The notes beneath the pieces were generated by a model. That model was not told the origin of the DNA. It saw only the letters and a list, made by a program, of their open reading frames with translations, and ran no database searches. Made by a program: the position numbers and the translations under genes. DNA of 64,000 bases from positions 3,534,001 to 3,598,000 of the forward strand of contig OZ245050.1 in assembly GCA_965224525.1 (NCBI GenBank), read 5' to 3'. This document shows, in pieces, positions 44,512 through 53,409 of this stretch (position 1 is the stretch's first letter; every line of letters starts with the position of its first letter). Origin of the DNA: Granulosicoccus sp036478565 (GTDB lineage Bacteria; Pseudomonadota; Gammaproteobacteria; Granulosicoccales; Granulosicoccaceae).

Positions 44512-44733
44512 TTATTGACTGCAATGGTCATCCAGCATGTTGAGCGTCGCCAGCCCCCGCGCTGCGCCTCCACGGGCAGCTGCCGCTTGAAATCGGGTAT
44601 ACGCATCCGATTCTGAAATCGCCTGTGTTGAAAATTCCTCAATCAACTTGTTCAGACTGATGCCTCTGGACTGTGCCAGCGTCTTGAGCCTGGCGTGTTT
44701 GTCATCCGGTAAGCGAATGGTGAGCGTGCCCAT
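44512..44733 (-). CDS. Ribbon-helix-helix antitoxin
   Basis: A 73-residue protein whose N-terminal half (TLTIRLPDDKHARLKTLAQ, then GISLNKLIEEFSTQA) is a CopG-like ribbon-helix-helix, and whose C-terminal half (ARFQAA-type alanine-rich tail) likely binds the toxin. It lies 2 bases after the PIN toxin gene; its AGGAG site is embedded in the toxin's last codons. This places the antitoxin second, the reverse of the commonest order. Confidence 0.83.
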   Translation of the reverse strand: MGTLTIRLPDDKHARLKTLAQSRGISLNKLIEEFSTQAISESDAYTRFQAAAARGGAARGLATLNMLDDHCSQ

Positions 44734-44735
44734 AG

Positions 44736-45167
44736 TCAGTGCTCCTGTGTCGTCAAAAAATCCCGTGGCGTACAGATCGAAATACCTGGAAAGCGTAATG
44801 CCGTGTTCTCAAAATCAGAGCAATTTCCGGTCGCAATGATTTCGGCACCACCGGCGACAGCCAACTCCATCACATGATTATCAGCCTCATCCCGCAAATT
44901 GGGCCGCCACAGATAATACACACCGACCCATTCACACACGCTCAAAAAATCATCAAGAAAAGCATGCCGTTCAACGAGTGACAATGGCGATTGTTCGAAA
45001 ATACCCTCTCGCCGAACCACCGCCTCATACTCGCTGAACAACGCGTTACCGACCAAGGGGCGAACCTTGCGCTCAAAACACACCCGCAGCACACGCCGTG
45101 GCACAGAATCAGCCCGTAGCAACGCAGAGACAATCACATTGGTATCGACCATAATCGCCTTGGACAT
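44736..45167 (-). CDS. PIN-domain toxin (COG1569-like)
   Basis: A 143-residue putative PIN-domain ribonuclease. Acidic residues are in AIMVDTNVIVSALL (Asp8), NALFSEYEAVV (Glu), LRDEADNHVMELAVAGGA (Asp-Asn pair) and IATGNCSDFEN (Asp). This type is usually paired with a CopG-like antitoxin, here encoded just downstream. Its start has a poor ribosome binding site and lies immediately after the palindrome at 45174-45195, so the transcript may have a very short leader. Confidence 0.85.
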   Translation of the reverse strand: MSKAIMVDTNVIVSALLRADSVPRRVLRVCFERKVRPLVGNALFSEYEAVVRREGIFEQSPLSLVERHAFLDDFLSVCEWVGVYYLWRPNLRDEADNHVMELAVAGGAEIIATGNCSDFENTALRFPGISICTPRDFLTTQEH

Positions 45168-45173
45168 GACGCA

Positions 45174-45195
45174 TTGATAGCATATATGCTATCAA
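45174..45195. promoter_or_regulatory. Perfect 22-bp palindrome upstream of the PIN/RHH pair
   Basis: The half-site TTGATAGCATA is followed directly by its exact reverse complement. It lies 6 bases upstream of the toxin start codon. Ribbon-helix-helix proteins bind such sites as dimers of dimers, so this is very likely the autoregulatory operator. Confidence 0.8.
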
Positions 45196-45347
45196 ACCAA
45201 CAATTCCAACAACCGCCGTAATACAAGATGAATAGTGAGAACGGCTCTCAGACGCTCCAACCCTGCTACCAACTGATGCCGAGCCAAATGGTCTGATCCT
45301 TGCGAACAATCCGCAGGTACAACCACTTTCGGATAAACCGGTCTGCC

Positions 45348-46985
45348 GTGATCGACCTACCCTCCAACCGGGCACTGCCTCTCAATACCGCGCAGACCAC
45401 CCGAGCCAAAACTGTTCAGCCCATTGCTGACTGGGCCACTTTGCGCCTGTTCAACCAATACCGTTTGCTGATGGTCATGGCGCTGGCGGCCGTTTTCTAC
45501 ATAGCAGACGATCAGCGCACGCTGGGTGAACGCGACCAGCTACTGTTCGAGGTGGCGCATCTGGGCTATCTGGTTCTGTCTTTGCTGTTTATCTATCTGC
45601 AGCAAATTCGCATACCGTCTGCAGAAGCACAGGTGTATGTACAGGGCTATGTGGATATTCTCTGTATCGCTATCCTGATATACGCCAGCGGCGGTGTAGC
45701 CAGTGGTCTGGCACCCGTGTTGATTCTGAATCTGGCGCTGTTAAGCCAGGTCACCAGCAAACGTCATGCACTGCTGTTTGCTGCCATCACCAGTCTGGTT
45801 GTGCTGGGTGAAGAATTGCTGGCCAATATACTGATTGGTTCACACGCTGCCAACTTCGAGAGTACGGCCGTGCTGGGCATGTTGCTGTTTGCCGTAGCCT
45901 GGCTGATCACCGTACCGCTCAGGCATCTGGTCTCGCAGCAACTGACCGAACCAACGGCCATGCGCGCCGGTTTGAATTTGAAGGAGATTGCCGAGCTGAA
46001 CGAGGAAATCGTCCGCGAGCTGGATTCCGGCGTGGTAGTGATTGACGGCATGAATCATGTGCAACTGATCAACGATACGGCACGCGCGCTGCTATCCACC
46101 GAGTTTTTGCCGTTGCCCATGCCGCTGAGCCGGTTGTGCGAGCCCTTGCTGAAAAACATGAAGGATGCCTGTCAATCGCCAACCCTTGCAACCCGCCCCT
46201 TTGATATCCCGTCAACCGGTCAGGCCATTCTGCCACGCTACATTCCCTTGTCGAACGGCGGCATGCTGATCAAGCTGGATGATCACGCCGAAATACGCCA
46301 CCAATACCAGCAACTCAAGCTGGCGTCCCTGGGTCGCCTCTCGGCCAGTATCGCCCATGAAATCCGTAATCCACTTGGTGCCATTTCGCATGCCGTACAG
46401 CTGATAGAAGAATCACCCACGCTGAATGACAGTGATTCCCGATTATTGGATATTGCGCGCAAGAACACGCTGCGTATCAACCGCATTGTTGAGGATGTGC
46501 TGCAACTGTCCAACCGGCAGAGCGTTAGCCGCGATACGCTGGACTTGAACGACCTGACCAGCGGGTTTTGCCAACGCTTCCGTGATGAGAACGCATTGTC
46601 TGATGAACAACTGATTTTGAATATCGAGCCAGCAGTGCAAGCCGTGTTTGACCCGGAACACCTGGATCAGGTGCTGTGGAACTTGTGTACCAATGCAATG
46701 CTGCACAATGATGGTCAGAACATAGCGATCATGATTGAATGCTGGCAGAGCGATCGTGGCGTCGTCACTATCGACATCGTTGATGATGGAGCAGGCATTA
46801 CTGATATTGATCGGGAGAAACTGTTTGAACCCTTTTTCTCCACACACCAGGCCGGTACCGGGCTGGGGCTGTTTATTATCCGTGAGCTGTGCGAGCTGAA
46901 CAAGGCCAGTATTGAATGCCTGGAAAACGAACAGGGCGCGCATTTTCGTATTCAGCTGGCAAGTGTGATGGACATGGCCGCCTGA
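45348..46985 (+). CDS. pilS: Sensor histidine kinase PilS
   Basis: A sensor kinase of about 545 residues with six hydrophobic helices in the first 190 residues, a PAS-like region (IAELNEEIVRELDSGVVVID) and a kinase core: H box in ASIAHEIRNPLGAISHAV, N box LWNLCTNAMLHND, and G boxes DIVDDGAGI and GTGLGLFIIRELCE. PilS senses pilin in the membrane and controls PilR. It is 1 base from pilR. The frame is open from TTG 45300; I prefer GTG 45348 since no ribosome binding site serves the TTG, but the start is uncertain. Confidence 0.9.
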   Translation: MIDLPSNRALPLNTAQTTRAKTVQPIADWATLRLFNQYRLLMVMALAAVFYIADDQRTLGERDQLLFEVAHLGYLVLSLLFIYLQQIRIPSAEAQVYVQGYVDILCIAILIYASGGVASGLAPVLILNLALLSQVTSKRHALLFAAITSLVVLGEELLANILIGSHAANFESTAVLGMLLFAVAWLITVPLRHLVSQQLTEPTAMRAGLNLKEIAELNEEIVRELDSGVVVIDGMNHVQLINDTARALLSTEFLPLPMPLSRLCEPLLKNMKDACQSPTLATRPFDIPSTGQAILPRYIPLSNGGMLIKLDDHAEIRHQYQQLKLASLGRLSASIAHEIRNPLGAISHAVQLIEESPTLNDSDSRLLDIARKNTLRINRIVEDVLQLSNRQSVSRDTLDLNDLTSGFCQRFRDENALSDEQLILNIEPAVQAVFDPEHLDQVLWNLCTNAMLHNDGQNIAIMIECWQSDRGVVTIDIVDDGAGITDIDREKLFEPFFSTHQAGTGLGLFIIRELCELNKASIECLENEQGAHFRIQLASVMDMAA

Positions 46986-46986
46986 G

Positions 46987-48453
46987 ATGACCGCTACTGC
47001 CCTCATTATTGATGATGAACCCGACATTCGGGAGCTGATATCACTGGCTCTGGCTCGCATTGGCCTGGATACCCATACAGCTGCCAACCTTGAAGAAGCC
47101 CGCCATCTGCTGGAAAACTATTCTTTTGATGTTTGCCTGACCGACATGCGTCTGCCCGATGGCAATGGTGTTGAATTCGTCAAGTACATTCAGTCCGTCA
47201 ATCCAGAGCTGCCGGTTGCAGTCATCACCGCCCATGGCAATATGGATGCAGCAGTAGAGGCTATGAAAAACGGCGCGTTTGATTTTGTCTCCAAGCCGGT
47301 TGATCTAGGGCAGCTACGGCGGCTTGTTATTCAGGCTGTGGCGCTGGGCGAGTCGCAAGTTGCTGTGCCTGATACTGAAACAGATACTCCTGATTTAACA
47401 CCAGCAGCCAATGACTCGCTGGACAATGAAGCCGGGCGCGAAAGCCTTGAAGCCTTATGCGGGAATAATAATGCGAATAACAAGGCAAGCGTTGCAAAGA
47501 ATACACTGGTTGGTGGCGAGCGCCTGATCGGTAACTCCAAACCGATGGTGGAACTGCGAAGCCTGATATCAAAAGTGGCCAGAACCAACGCCCCGGTCTG
47601 GGTTACCGGCGAATCCGGCACGGGCAAAGAACTGATTGCACGGTTGATCCACGACAACAGCTCACGACGGGACAAGCTCTTTGTTGCCATCAACTGTGGC
47701 GCTATACCCGGTGAATTGATGGAGAGCGAACTGTTTGGCCACAAACGCGGCAGCTTTACCGGTGCGGTCAATGACAAACAAGGGCTTTTCCAACTGGCCG
47801 ATGGCGGCACCCTGTTTCTGGATGAAGTGGCAGAACTGCCTTTGCATATGCAAGTGAAGTTATTGCGGGCTATTCAAGAGCGCAGCATCCGTCCAGTTGG
47901 CAGCAATGAGGAAATCAGCATCGATACGCGGTTTCTCAGTGCGAGCCATGCCGACCTGGCAGTTGAGGTGGATGCTGGCCGGTTTCGACATGACTTGTAC
48001 TACCGGTTGAATGTCATTTCCATAAAGGCACCGAACCTTAAAGAGCGATCAGATGATATTGCCGAACTTTGCCAACACATTCTGACGAAGCCCGGATTGA
48101 AAGATGGTCAGGGAAACGCCATTGCCATAGACGCATCAGCCATTGAAGCACTGGAACACTATGCATTCCCTGGCAATGTGCGTGAGCTGGAGAACCTGCT
48201 TGAGCGCGCTGTGGCGATGAATGAGTCGGGTGTATTGGGTGTTGACGATTTGTCGATCAATCAAGCGGCACAGTCGACGAACGCCAGACCAGCGCCATAC
48301 AGTACGGCTGCTGGCAGTAATGAAGTTGATCGCATTCGCGACATCTTGCAGCAAACGCGCTGGAATCGTAAGGAAGCTGCCGTACTGTTAGGGCTGACTT
48401 ATAGACAGTTGCGCTATCGGATTCAGCAGTTGGGTATTGATCGGACTGATTGA
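46987..48453 (+). CDS. pilR: Sigma-54 response regulator PilR
   Basis: A 488-residue NtrC-type activator. The receiver domain has CLTDMRLPDGNGVEF with the phosphorylated aspartate near residue 54; the AAA+ domain has Walker A GESGTGKELIARLIHD and the sigma-54 contact loop KRGSFTGAVND, which reads GSFTGA where most have GAFTGA; the C-terminal Fis-type helix-turn-helix includes NRKEAAVLLGLTYRQLRYRI. It activates pilA with sigma-54; TGTCA repeats upstream of the nearby pilA promoter are likely binding sites. Confidence 0.94.
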   Translation: MTATALIIDDEPDIRELISLALARIGLDTHTAANLEEARHLLENYSFDVCLTDMRLPDGNGVEFVKYIQSVNPELPVAVITAHGNMDAAVEAMKNGAFDFVSKPVDLGQLRRLVIQAVALGESQVAVPDTETDTPDLTPAANDSLDNEAGRESLEALCGNNNANNKASVAKNTLVGGERLIGNSKPMVELRSLISKVARTNAPVWVTGESGTGKELIARLIHDNSSRRDKLFVAINCGAIPGELMESELFGHKRGSFTGAVNDKQGLFQLADGGTLFLDEVAELPLHMQVKLLRAIQERSIRPVGSNEEISIDTRFLSASHADLAVEVDAGRFRHDLYYRLNVISIKAPNLKERSDDIAELCQHILTKPGLKDGQGNAIAIDASAIEALEHYAFPGNVRELENLLERAVAMNESGVLGVDDLSINQAAQSTNARPAPYSTAAGSNEVDRIRDILQQTRWNRKEAAVLLGLTYRQLRYRIQQLGIDRTD

Positions 48454-48495
48454 TTACCGGCAAACGCGCCAATAATGCCGCGTTAAACCACAGTT

Positions 48496-48542
48496 TGTCA
48501 TCCGGATAACAAAGGCATTGTCACTTATTGACAATTGTGTCA
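48496..48542 (+). promoter_or_regulatory. Cluster of TGTCA/TGACA motifs, candidate PilR sites
   Basis: TGTCA occurs at 48496-48500, 48519-48523 and 48538-48542, and TGACA at 48529-48533, giving inverted pairs with 4-5 base spacers. They lie 100-146 bases upstream of the sigma-54 promoter, the normal range for an enhancer. PilR of Pseudomonas binds TGTC-containing repeats. Confidence 0.6.
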
Positions 48543-48641
48543 CCGCCAAATGTTAATTACTTCAAATTTGACGTGGCTCACACTTAATTTATCTTGTTGT
48601 TTTTAAAGTATTTTTCATTTATTTCCAAAGATAAAGCCCGC

Positions 48642-48657
48642 TGGCACACGCCATGCA
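48642..48657 (+). promoter_or_regulatory. Sigma-54 promoter of pilA
   Basis: TGGCACACGCCATGCA matches the -24/-12 consensus (TGGCACG, four bases, TTGCA) with GG and GC at the exact spacing. It lies 89 bases upstream of the pilA start. The rest of the 293-base gap between pilR and pilA is A+T-rich, as usual for pilA promoters. Confidence 0.85.
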
Positions 48658-48746
48658 CTCAAACACTTGTCCACACGGACGATACAACGTTCGTAGGCCT
48701 GGCTTGACACCAGCTTACTCATTTAATTCTCTGGAGATAAACCACA

Positions 48747-49163
48747 ATGGTTAAAGTACAAAAAGGTTTTACACTGATCGAACTCATGATCGTTATCGCG
48801 ATCATCGGTATCCTGGCAGCAGTTGCTGTACCTCAGTACTCTACGTACACAAAGCGTGCGAAGTTTTCTGAAGTCATCCTGGCTGTCACAGCATTCAAAT
48901 CACCTGCTGAAATAGCATGGCAGCGTGGCCGGGTAGCTGCGCTTGCAGACCTGGACGCTGGCACCATCGGTATTCCTGATCCTATCGTTTCTGGTGCCGC
49001 TGTTGGCGAACACGTAGATACAGTTACCATGGTTGACGGTGTTATCACTGCAACCGGCGCAGCCACAGTTGATGCTTCTACCTACACTCTGACTGCAGCA
49101 GATAGCAACGGCGGTCTGAAGTGGACTGAAGGCGGAACTTGCTTAGCTGACGGAATGTGCTAG
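48747..49163 (+). CDS. pilA: Type IV pilin PilA
   Basis: A 138-residue type IVa major pilin. The short leader MVKVQKG is cut before Phe8, and the mature N-terminus FTLIELMIVIAIIGILAAVA has the conserved Glu5. The C-terminal disulfide loop is very small: Cys132 and Cys138 enclose only five residues. GGAG precedes the start, and a strong terminator follows. Transcription depends on PilSR and sigma-54, encoded just upstream. Confidence 0.96.
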   Translation: MVKVQKGFTLIELMIVIAIIGILAAVAVPQYSTYTKRAKFSEVILAVTAFKSPAEIAWQRGRVAALADLDAGTIGIPDPIVSGAAVGEHVDTVTMVDGVITATGAATVDASTYTLTAADSNGGLKWTEGGTCLADGMC

Positions 49164-49190
49164 TCACATACCAGAAGTAGTAATACAGAG

Positions 49191-49216
49191 ACGCCCGGTT
49201 TACCGGGCGTTTTTTT
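49191..49216 (+). terminator. Rho-independent terminator after pilA
   Basis: ACGCCCGG and CCGGGCGT form an 8-bp stem with a TTTA loop, followed by seven T residues (49210-49216). It ends the pilA transcript before pilB, so pilA is expressed separately. Confidence 0.9.
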
Positions 49217-49377
49217 GCGCGTGAACAAAGCACCATTCATAAATACAGCCTAGCAGTTCACATCGGGCAGTTCGGATATCTTCCGCAGAAAATCCATCCC
49301 TTTAGCACTTCCAATATCTGCCGACAACAGTTAAAGGTGGAAATTTATATCCCCACAACCAACTACAGGGTATTGGT

Positions 49378-51084
49378 GTGAGCGAAAACAGTACAGAAAA
49401 TGTCTCATTGAACGGACTCGCCAGGCAGCTGGTCAATCAGGGCATGATCTCTGAGGACCAAGCCAGAGAAGCGCTCAGTGAAGCAAAAGAGAAGAAAAAG
49501 TCCTTTGTCAGCATGCTGACACTATCGGGTGAGGTTTCTTCAACCAGCATCGCCCAGGTCGCTGCTGGCATATTCGGATTACCGGTTTTTGATTTGTCAT
49601 CAATCGAACCTGAGTCCATACCAAAGGCCTACGTTAAGGAAGATCTCATCACTGCACACTGTGCTGTGCCTATCGCCCAGCGAGGCTCCAGGCTTTTTGT
49701 CGCGATTGCCGACCCAACCAATAGCGAAGCGCTGGACAAATACAAGTTTGCCTCTGGTCTCAGCGTTGAAGCGGTTGTTGCAGAAGAAGAAAAGATAAAC
49801 GAACTACGCGCAAGCCTGCTGGACCAGAGCACGGTTTTAACCGACGGCCTCGATGACAGCTTCGATCTTGAACTCGGTAGTGACGAAACTCCCGAAACAG
49901 AAGACGAAGGCTCAGATATCGACGACACGCCGATTGTACGTTTTGTCAACAAAATACTGCTTGATGCCATCAAGCGAGGTGCTTCAGACATTCACGTGGA
50001 GCCCTACGAGAAAATATTCCGTATTCGCTATCGAATTGACGGCATTCTGGAAGAAGTGGTCAATCCACCGCTGAACATGGCAACACGCCTGACATCTCGC
50101 CTGAAAGTTATGTCCCGCATGGACATCTCAGAAAGACGTGTTCCACAGGATGGCCGTATCAAGCTGAAAATCTCCAGAACCAAAGCAATCGATTTTCGCG
50201 TTAACACTTGCCCCACCCTGTTTGGTGAAAAAACCGTACTGCGAATTCTTGACCCGAGCAGCGCACAACTCGGTATTGACGCACTGGGCTATGAACCTGA
50301 ACAAAAGCAACTCTACATGGATGCACTGGCCAGCCCCTACGGCATGATTCTGGTCACCGGCCCAACGGGTAGTGGTAAAACAGTATCACTGTACACCGGC
50401 CTGAATATTCTGAATGAGCCAGGTACCAATATTTCGACGGCGGAAGATCCCGCAGAGATCAACCTGGAAGGCATCAACCAGGTCAATGTCAACGTCAAAG
50501 CTGGCCTGACCTTTGCCGAAGCACTGAAATCATTTCTACGGCAGGATCCGGACATCATCATGGTTGGTGAGATTCGTGATCTGGAAACCGCCGGTATCGC
50601 TATCAAAGCAGCGCAGACTGGTCACCTTGTATTGTCCACACTGCATACCAATGACGCTCCCCAGACCATCTCACGGCTGATCAATATGGGCGTACCGGCA
50701 TTCAACGTCGCAACTGCCGTGTCTCTAATCATTGCACAACGACTCGCTCGTCGCCTGTGTGAACACTGCAAGGTGCCGGATGAACTGCCTGAAGCACTGC
50801 TCATTGATGAGGGTTTCAACGAAGAGGATGTCGATAAGCTTGAAATTTACAAAGGGGTGGGTTGCAAGAAATGCAACAACGGCTACAAGGGCCGGGTTGG
50901 TATCTATCAGGTGATGCAAATAAGCGAGGCAACCGGTCGAATCATCATGGACGGTGGCAATTCCATCGATATTGCAGACCAGGCTAAAAAGGAAAACATT
51001 CCGGACTTGCGAGAGTCGGCACTAAAGAAAGTACAGCAAGGCATCATGAGCCTTGAAGAAGCCAACCGAGTGACCAAGGACTAG
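49378..51084 (+). CDS. pilB: Type IV pilus assembly ATPase PilB
   Basis: A 568-residue GspE/PilB-type ATPase that powers pilus extension. The N-terminal MshEN domain (LARQLVNQGMISEDQAREAL) is followed by the ATPase core: Walker A VTGPTGSGKTVSLYTGL, Asp box STAEDPAEINLEGINQ, Walker B IIMVGEIRDLETA and His box TGHLVLSTLHTNDAP. A four-cysteine zinc site has CEHC and CKKC, near residues 460-500. It begins at GTG 49378 and lies 3 bases from pilC. Confidence 0.96.
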   Translation: MSENSTENVSLNGLARQLVNQGMISEDQAREALSEAKEKKKSFVSMLTLSGEVSSTSIAQVAAGIFGLPVFDLSSIEPESIPKAYVKEDLITAHCAVPIAQRGSRLFVAIADPTNSEALDKYKFASGLSVEAVVAEEEKINELRASLLDQSTVLTDGLDDSFDLELGSDETPETEDEGSDIDDTPIVRFVNKILLDAIKRGASDIHVEPYEKIFRIRYRIDGILEEVVNPPLNMATRLTSRLKVMSRMDISERRVPQDGRIKLKISRTKAIDFRVNTCPTLFGEKTVLRILDPSSAQLGIDALGYEPEQKQLYMDALASPYGMILVTGPTGSGKTVSLYTGLNILNEPGTNISTAEDPAEINLEGINQVNVNVKAGLTFAEALKSFLRQDPDIIMVGEIRDLETAGIAIKAAQTGHLVLSTLHTNDAPQTISRLINMGVPAFNVATAVSLIIAQRLARRLCEHCKVPDELPEALLIDEGFNEEDVDKLEIYKGVGCKKCNNGYKGRVGIYQVMQISEATGRIIMDGGNSIDIADQAKKENIPDLRESALKKVQQGIMSLEEANRVTKD

Positions 51085-51087
51085 ATC

Positions 51088-52317
51088 ATGGCAAGTGCAG
51101 CAGCAGGTGGCGCTCGAAAGACCGTCATGTACGAATGGGAAGGCAAGGATGCAAAAGGCAACAAACAAAAAGGATTTGTTTCCAGCCCTAGCATAGACCT
51201 GGTCAAGGCCAAGCTTCGCAGACAAGGCATCATTGCGCCAAAGGTCAAGAAAAAACGTGCATCACGCGGAGCCGGTGGCAAGAAGATAGAAGCGGGCGAC
51301 ATTGCACTGTTTGCCCGCCAGCTGACAACCATGATGGGCGCTGGTGTACCACTGGTACAGTCTTTTGAGATTGTTGCCGACGGTATGGACAACAAGCGAA
51401 TGCGCGACCTGGTTATTGGGCTTAAAACCGAAATAGAAGGTGGCAGTAACCTGACCAATGCCCTGCGCAAATACCCTGAGCAATTTGATGAGCTGTTCTG
51501 CAGCCTGACAGAAGCCGGAGAGCAGTCCGGTACGCTGGAAACCTTGCTGGGTGAAATCGCGAGCTACAAGGAAAAGTCAGAGTCTTTGAAGAAGAAAATC
51601 AAGAAAGCGATGTCGTACCCTATCGCCGTACTGATCATCGCTATGATCGTTACAGCGATTCTCTTGGTGTTTGTTGTACCCCAGTTTGAAGCACTGTTTG
51701 TCGGCATGGGCGGCGACTTGCCTGCTTTCACAAAGATGATCGTCAACGCATCCGAGTTTATGCAAGCTTATTGGTATGTCATGTTCGGCAGCATTGCTCT
51801 AACGGTATGGACATTTGCTCAGACAAAAAAGCGGTCAGTTGCCTTTTCAGAATTACTGGACAGAGTGATACTGAAAGCCCCGGTGTTCGGTGACATTATG
51901 GTCAAGGCCGCCACTGCTCGTTTTGCCAGAACCCTTTCAACCATGTCAAAAGCCGGTGTACCGCTGGTCGAGGCCATGGAATCAGTCGCAGGTGTAGCCG
52001 GTAATTCAGTTTTTGAAAAAGCCATCATCAAAATGAAGGATGAGGCCGCTACCGGTCAGCAGTTGCAAACCTCTATCCGTAACTCAGGTCTGTTTTCGAA
52101 CATGGTGGTACAAATGGTTGCCATCGGCGAGGAATCCGGCTCGCTTGACGACATGCTGAGCAAGGTGGCCGACTATTACGAAGAAGAAGTTGATAATGCG
52201 GTTGATGCCATGACCAGTTTGATGGAGCCGATGATCATGGCTTTCCTGGGTGTCGTCATTGGTGGGTTGGTTATCGGTATGTATCTGCCAATATTCAAAA
52301 TGGGCGATGCGTTCTAG
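51088..52317 (+). CDS. pilC: Type IV pilus inner-membrane platform protein PilC
   Basis: A 409-residue GspF/PilC protein with two T2SSF repeats. Each has the typical start (DIALFARQLTTMMGAGVPLVQ and ATARFARTLSTMSKAGVPLV), and membrane helices are near residues 180, 230 and 385-400. It anchors PilB and the growing pilus. It is followed by 154 bases without a gene, then pilD. Confidence 0.95.
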   Translation: MASAAAGGARKTVMYEWEGKDAKGNKQKGFVSSPSIDLVKAKLRRQGIIAPKVKKKRASRGAGGKKIEAGDIALFARQLTTMMGAGVPLVQSFEIVADGMDNKRMRDLVIGLKTEIEGGSNLTNALRKYPEQFDELFCSLTEAGEQSGTLETLLGEIASYKEKSESLKKKIKKAMSYPIAVLIIAMIVTAILLVFVVPQFEALFVGMGGDLPAFTKMIVNASEFMQAYWYVMFGSIALTVWTFAQTKKRSVAFSELLDRVILKAPVFGDIMVKAATARFARTLSTMSKAGVPLVEAMESVAGVAGNSVFEKAIIKMKDEAATGQQLQTSIRNSGLFSNMVVQMVAIGEESGSLDDMLSKVADYYEEEVDNAVDAMTSLMEPMIMAFLGVVIGGLVIGMYLPIFKMGDAF

Positions 52318-52471
52318 GGCGCTGATGACATGGCAGTACAGTGTAATATAGCTGACCTGCTCAAGAGAGTCCGCCTCAGCCCGCCCGTCCCGACAAGTAT
52401 TCCAACCTTTTCTGAAGGCTGCGACGAATCTTGCATAAGAACAAGGCTCATATAGCCGCTATGATCTATCC

Positions 52472-53365
52472 ATGATCTATATTGATGCACTGCAAAACAA
52501 CGCGGTAGCCTTCTACAGCATTGTTGCGTTCCTGGGACTGGTTGTCGGCAGCTTTCTCAATGTCGTCATCCACCGCCTGCCCATCATGATGGAGCGGGCC
52601 TGGCGCGAGGGCCTGGAGGAGCTTGGGCCGGACGACGGGCAAGCGGAGGTCGTTGACCTCGAACCACCGCCAGAGGCCGAGAAATTCAATCTGGCTGTGC
52701 CGGCATCTCGCTGCCCGTCCTGCGGCAGTGAAATCAAATCCTGGCAGAATATTCCTGTCATCAGCTATCTGCTGTTGCGCGGCAAGTGCGCCAATTGCAA
52801 AACACCCATTTCCGCACGCTATCCGATTGTTGAATTTGTCACCATGCTGCTATCGCTGGCAGTCGCCTGGCAATTTGGTGCAACCTGGCAAGGCGCGCTG
52901 GGTATTGTTGTCACCTGGTATCTGGTGGCCATGACAATGATCGATTTTGACCACCAATTACTGCCCGACAGCCTGACGTTGCCGTTGATGTGGATCGGAC
53001 TGTTGGCAGCTCTTGTACCGGTGTTTACCGACCTGCATTCTGCTGTCATTGGAGCGGCGGCGGGCTATATGATTCTCTGGACGATCTATCAATTGTTCAA
53101 ACTGGTTACCGGCAAAGAAGGCATGGGCTATGGTGACTTCAAACTGCTGGCCGCCTTTGGCGCGTTGCTCGGCTGGCAAGCTCTGCCGGTTGTCATCTTG
53201 CTGTCATCACTGGTCGGCGCCATAGTTGGCGTTACACTGATTGCCATCACAGGTCGCGACAAGAACATCCCTATCCCATTCGGACCTTACCTGGCAGCGG
53301 CTGGCTGGATAGCCATGCTGTGGGGTGAAAGCCTGACTAACTGGTATTACGGTTTACTGGCCTGA
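52472..53365 (+). CDS. pilD: Prepilin peptidase/N-methyltransferase PilD
   Basis: A 297-residue membrane aspartyl protease that cleaves and methylates pilin leaders. The N-terminal domain has two CxxC pairs (SRCPSCGSE and GKCANCKTP). The catalytic aspartates are in MIDFDHQLLPD and GMGYGDFKLLAAFGA (the GxGD motif). About eight membrane helices are present. It completes pilBCD and precedes coaE, the normal order. Confidence 0.96.
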   Translation: MIYIDALQNNAVAFYSIVAFLGLVVGSFLNVVIHRLPIMMERAWREGLEELGPDDGQAEVVDLEPPPEAEKFNLAVPASRCPSCGSEIKSWQNIPVISYLLLRGKCANCKTPISARYPIVEFVTMLLSLAVAWQFGATWQGALGIVVTWYLVAMTMIDFDHQLLPDSLTLPLMWIGLLAALVPVFTDLHSAVIGAAAGYMILWTIYQLFKLVTGKEGMGYGDFKLLAAFGALLGWQALPVVILLSSLVGAIVGVTLIAITGRDKNIPIPFGPYLAAAGWIAMLWGESLTNWYYGLLA

Positions 53366-53409
53366 TTCAGCGCCGGCCCATCCTCACGGTAATCGGCTAT
53401 GCTCAAGGC

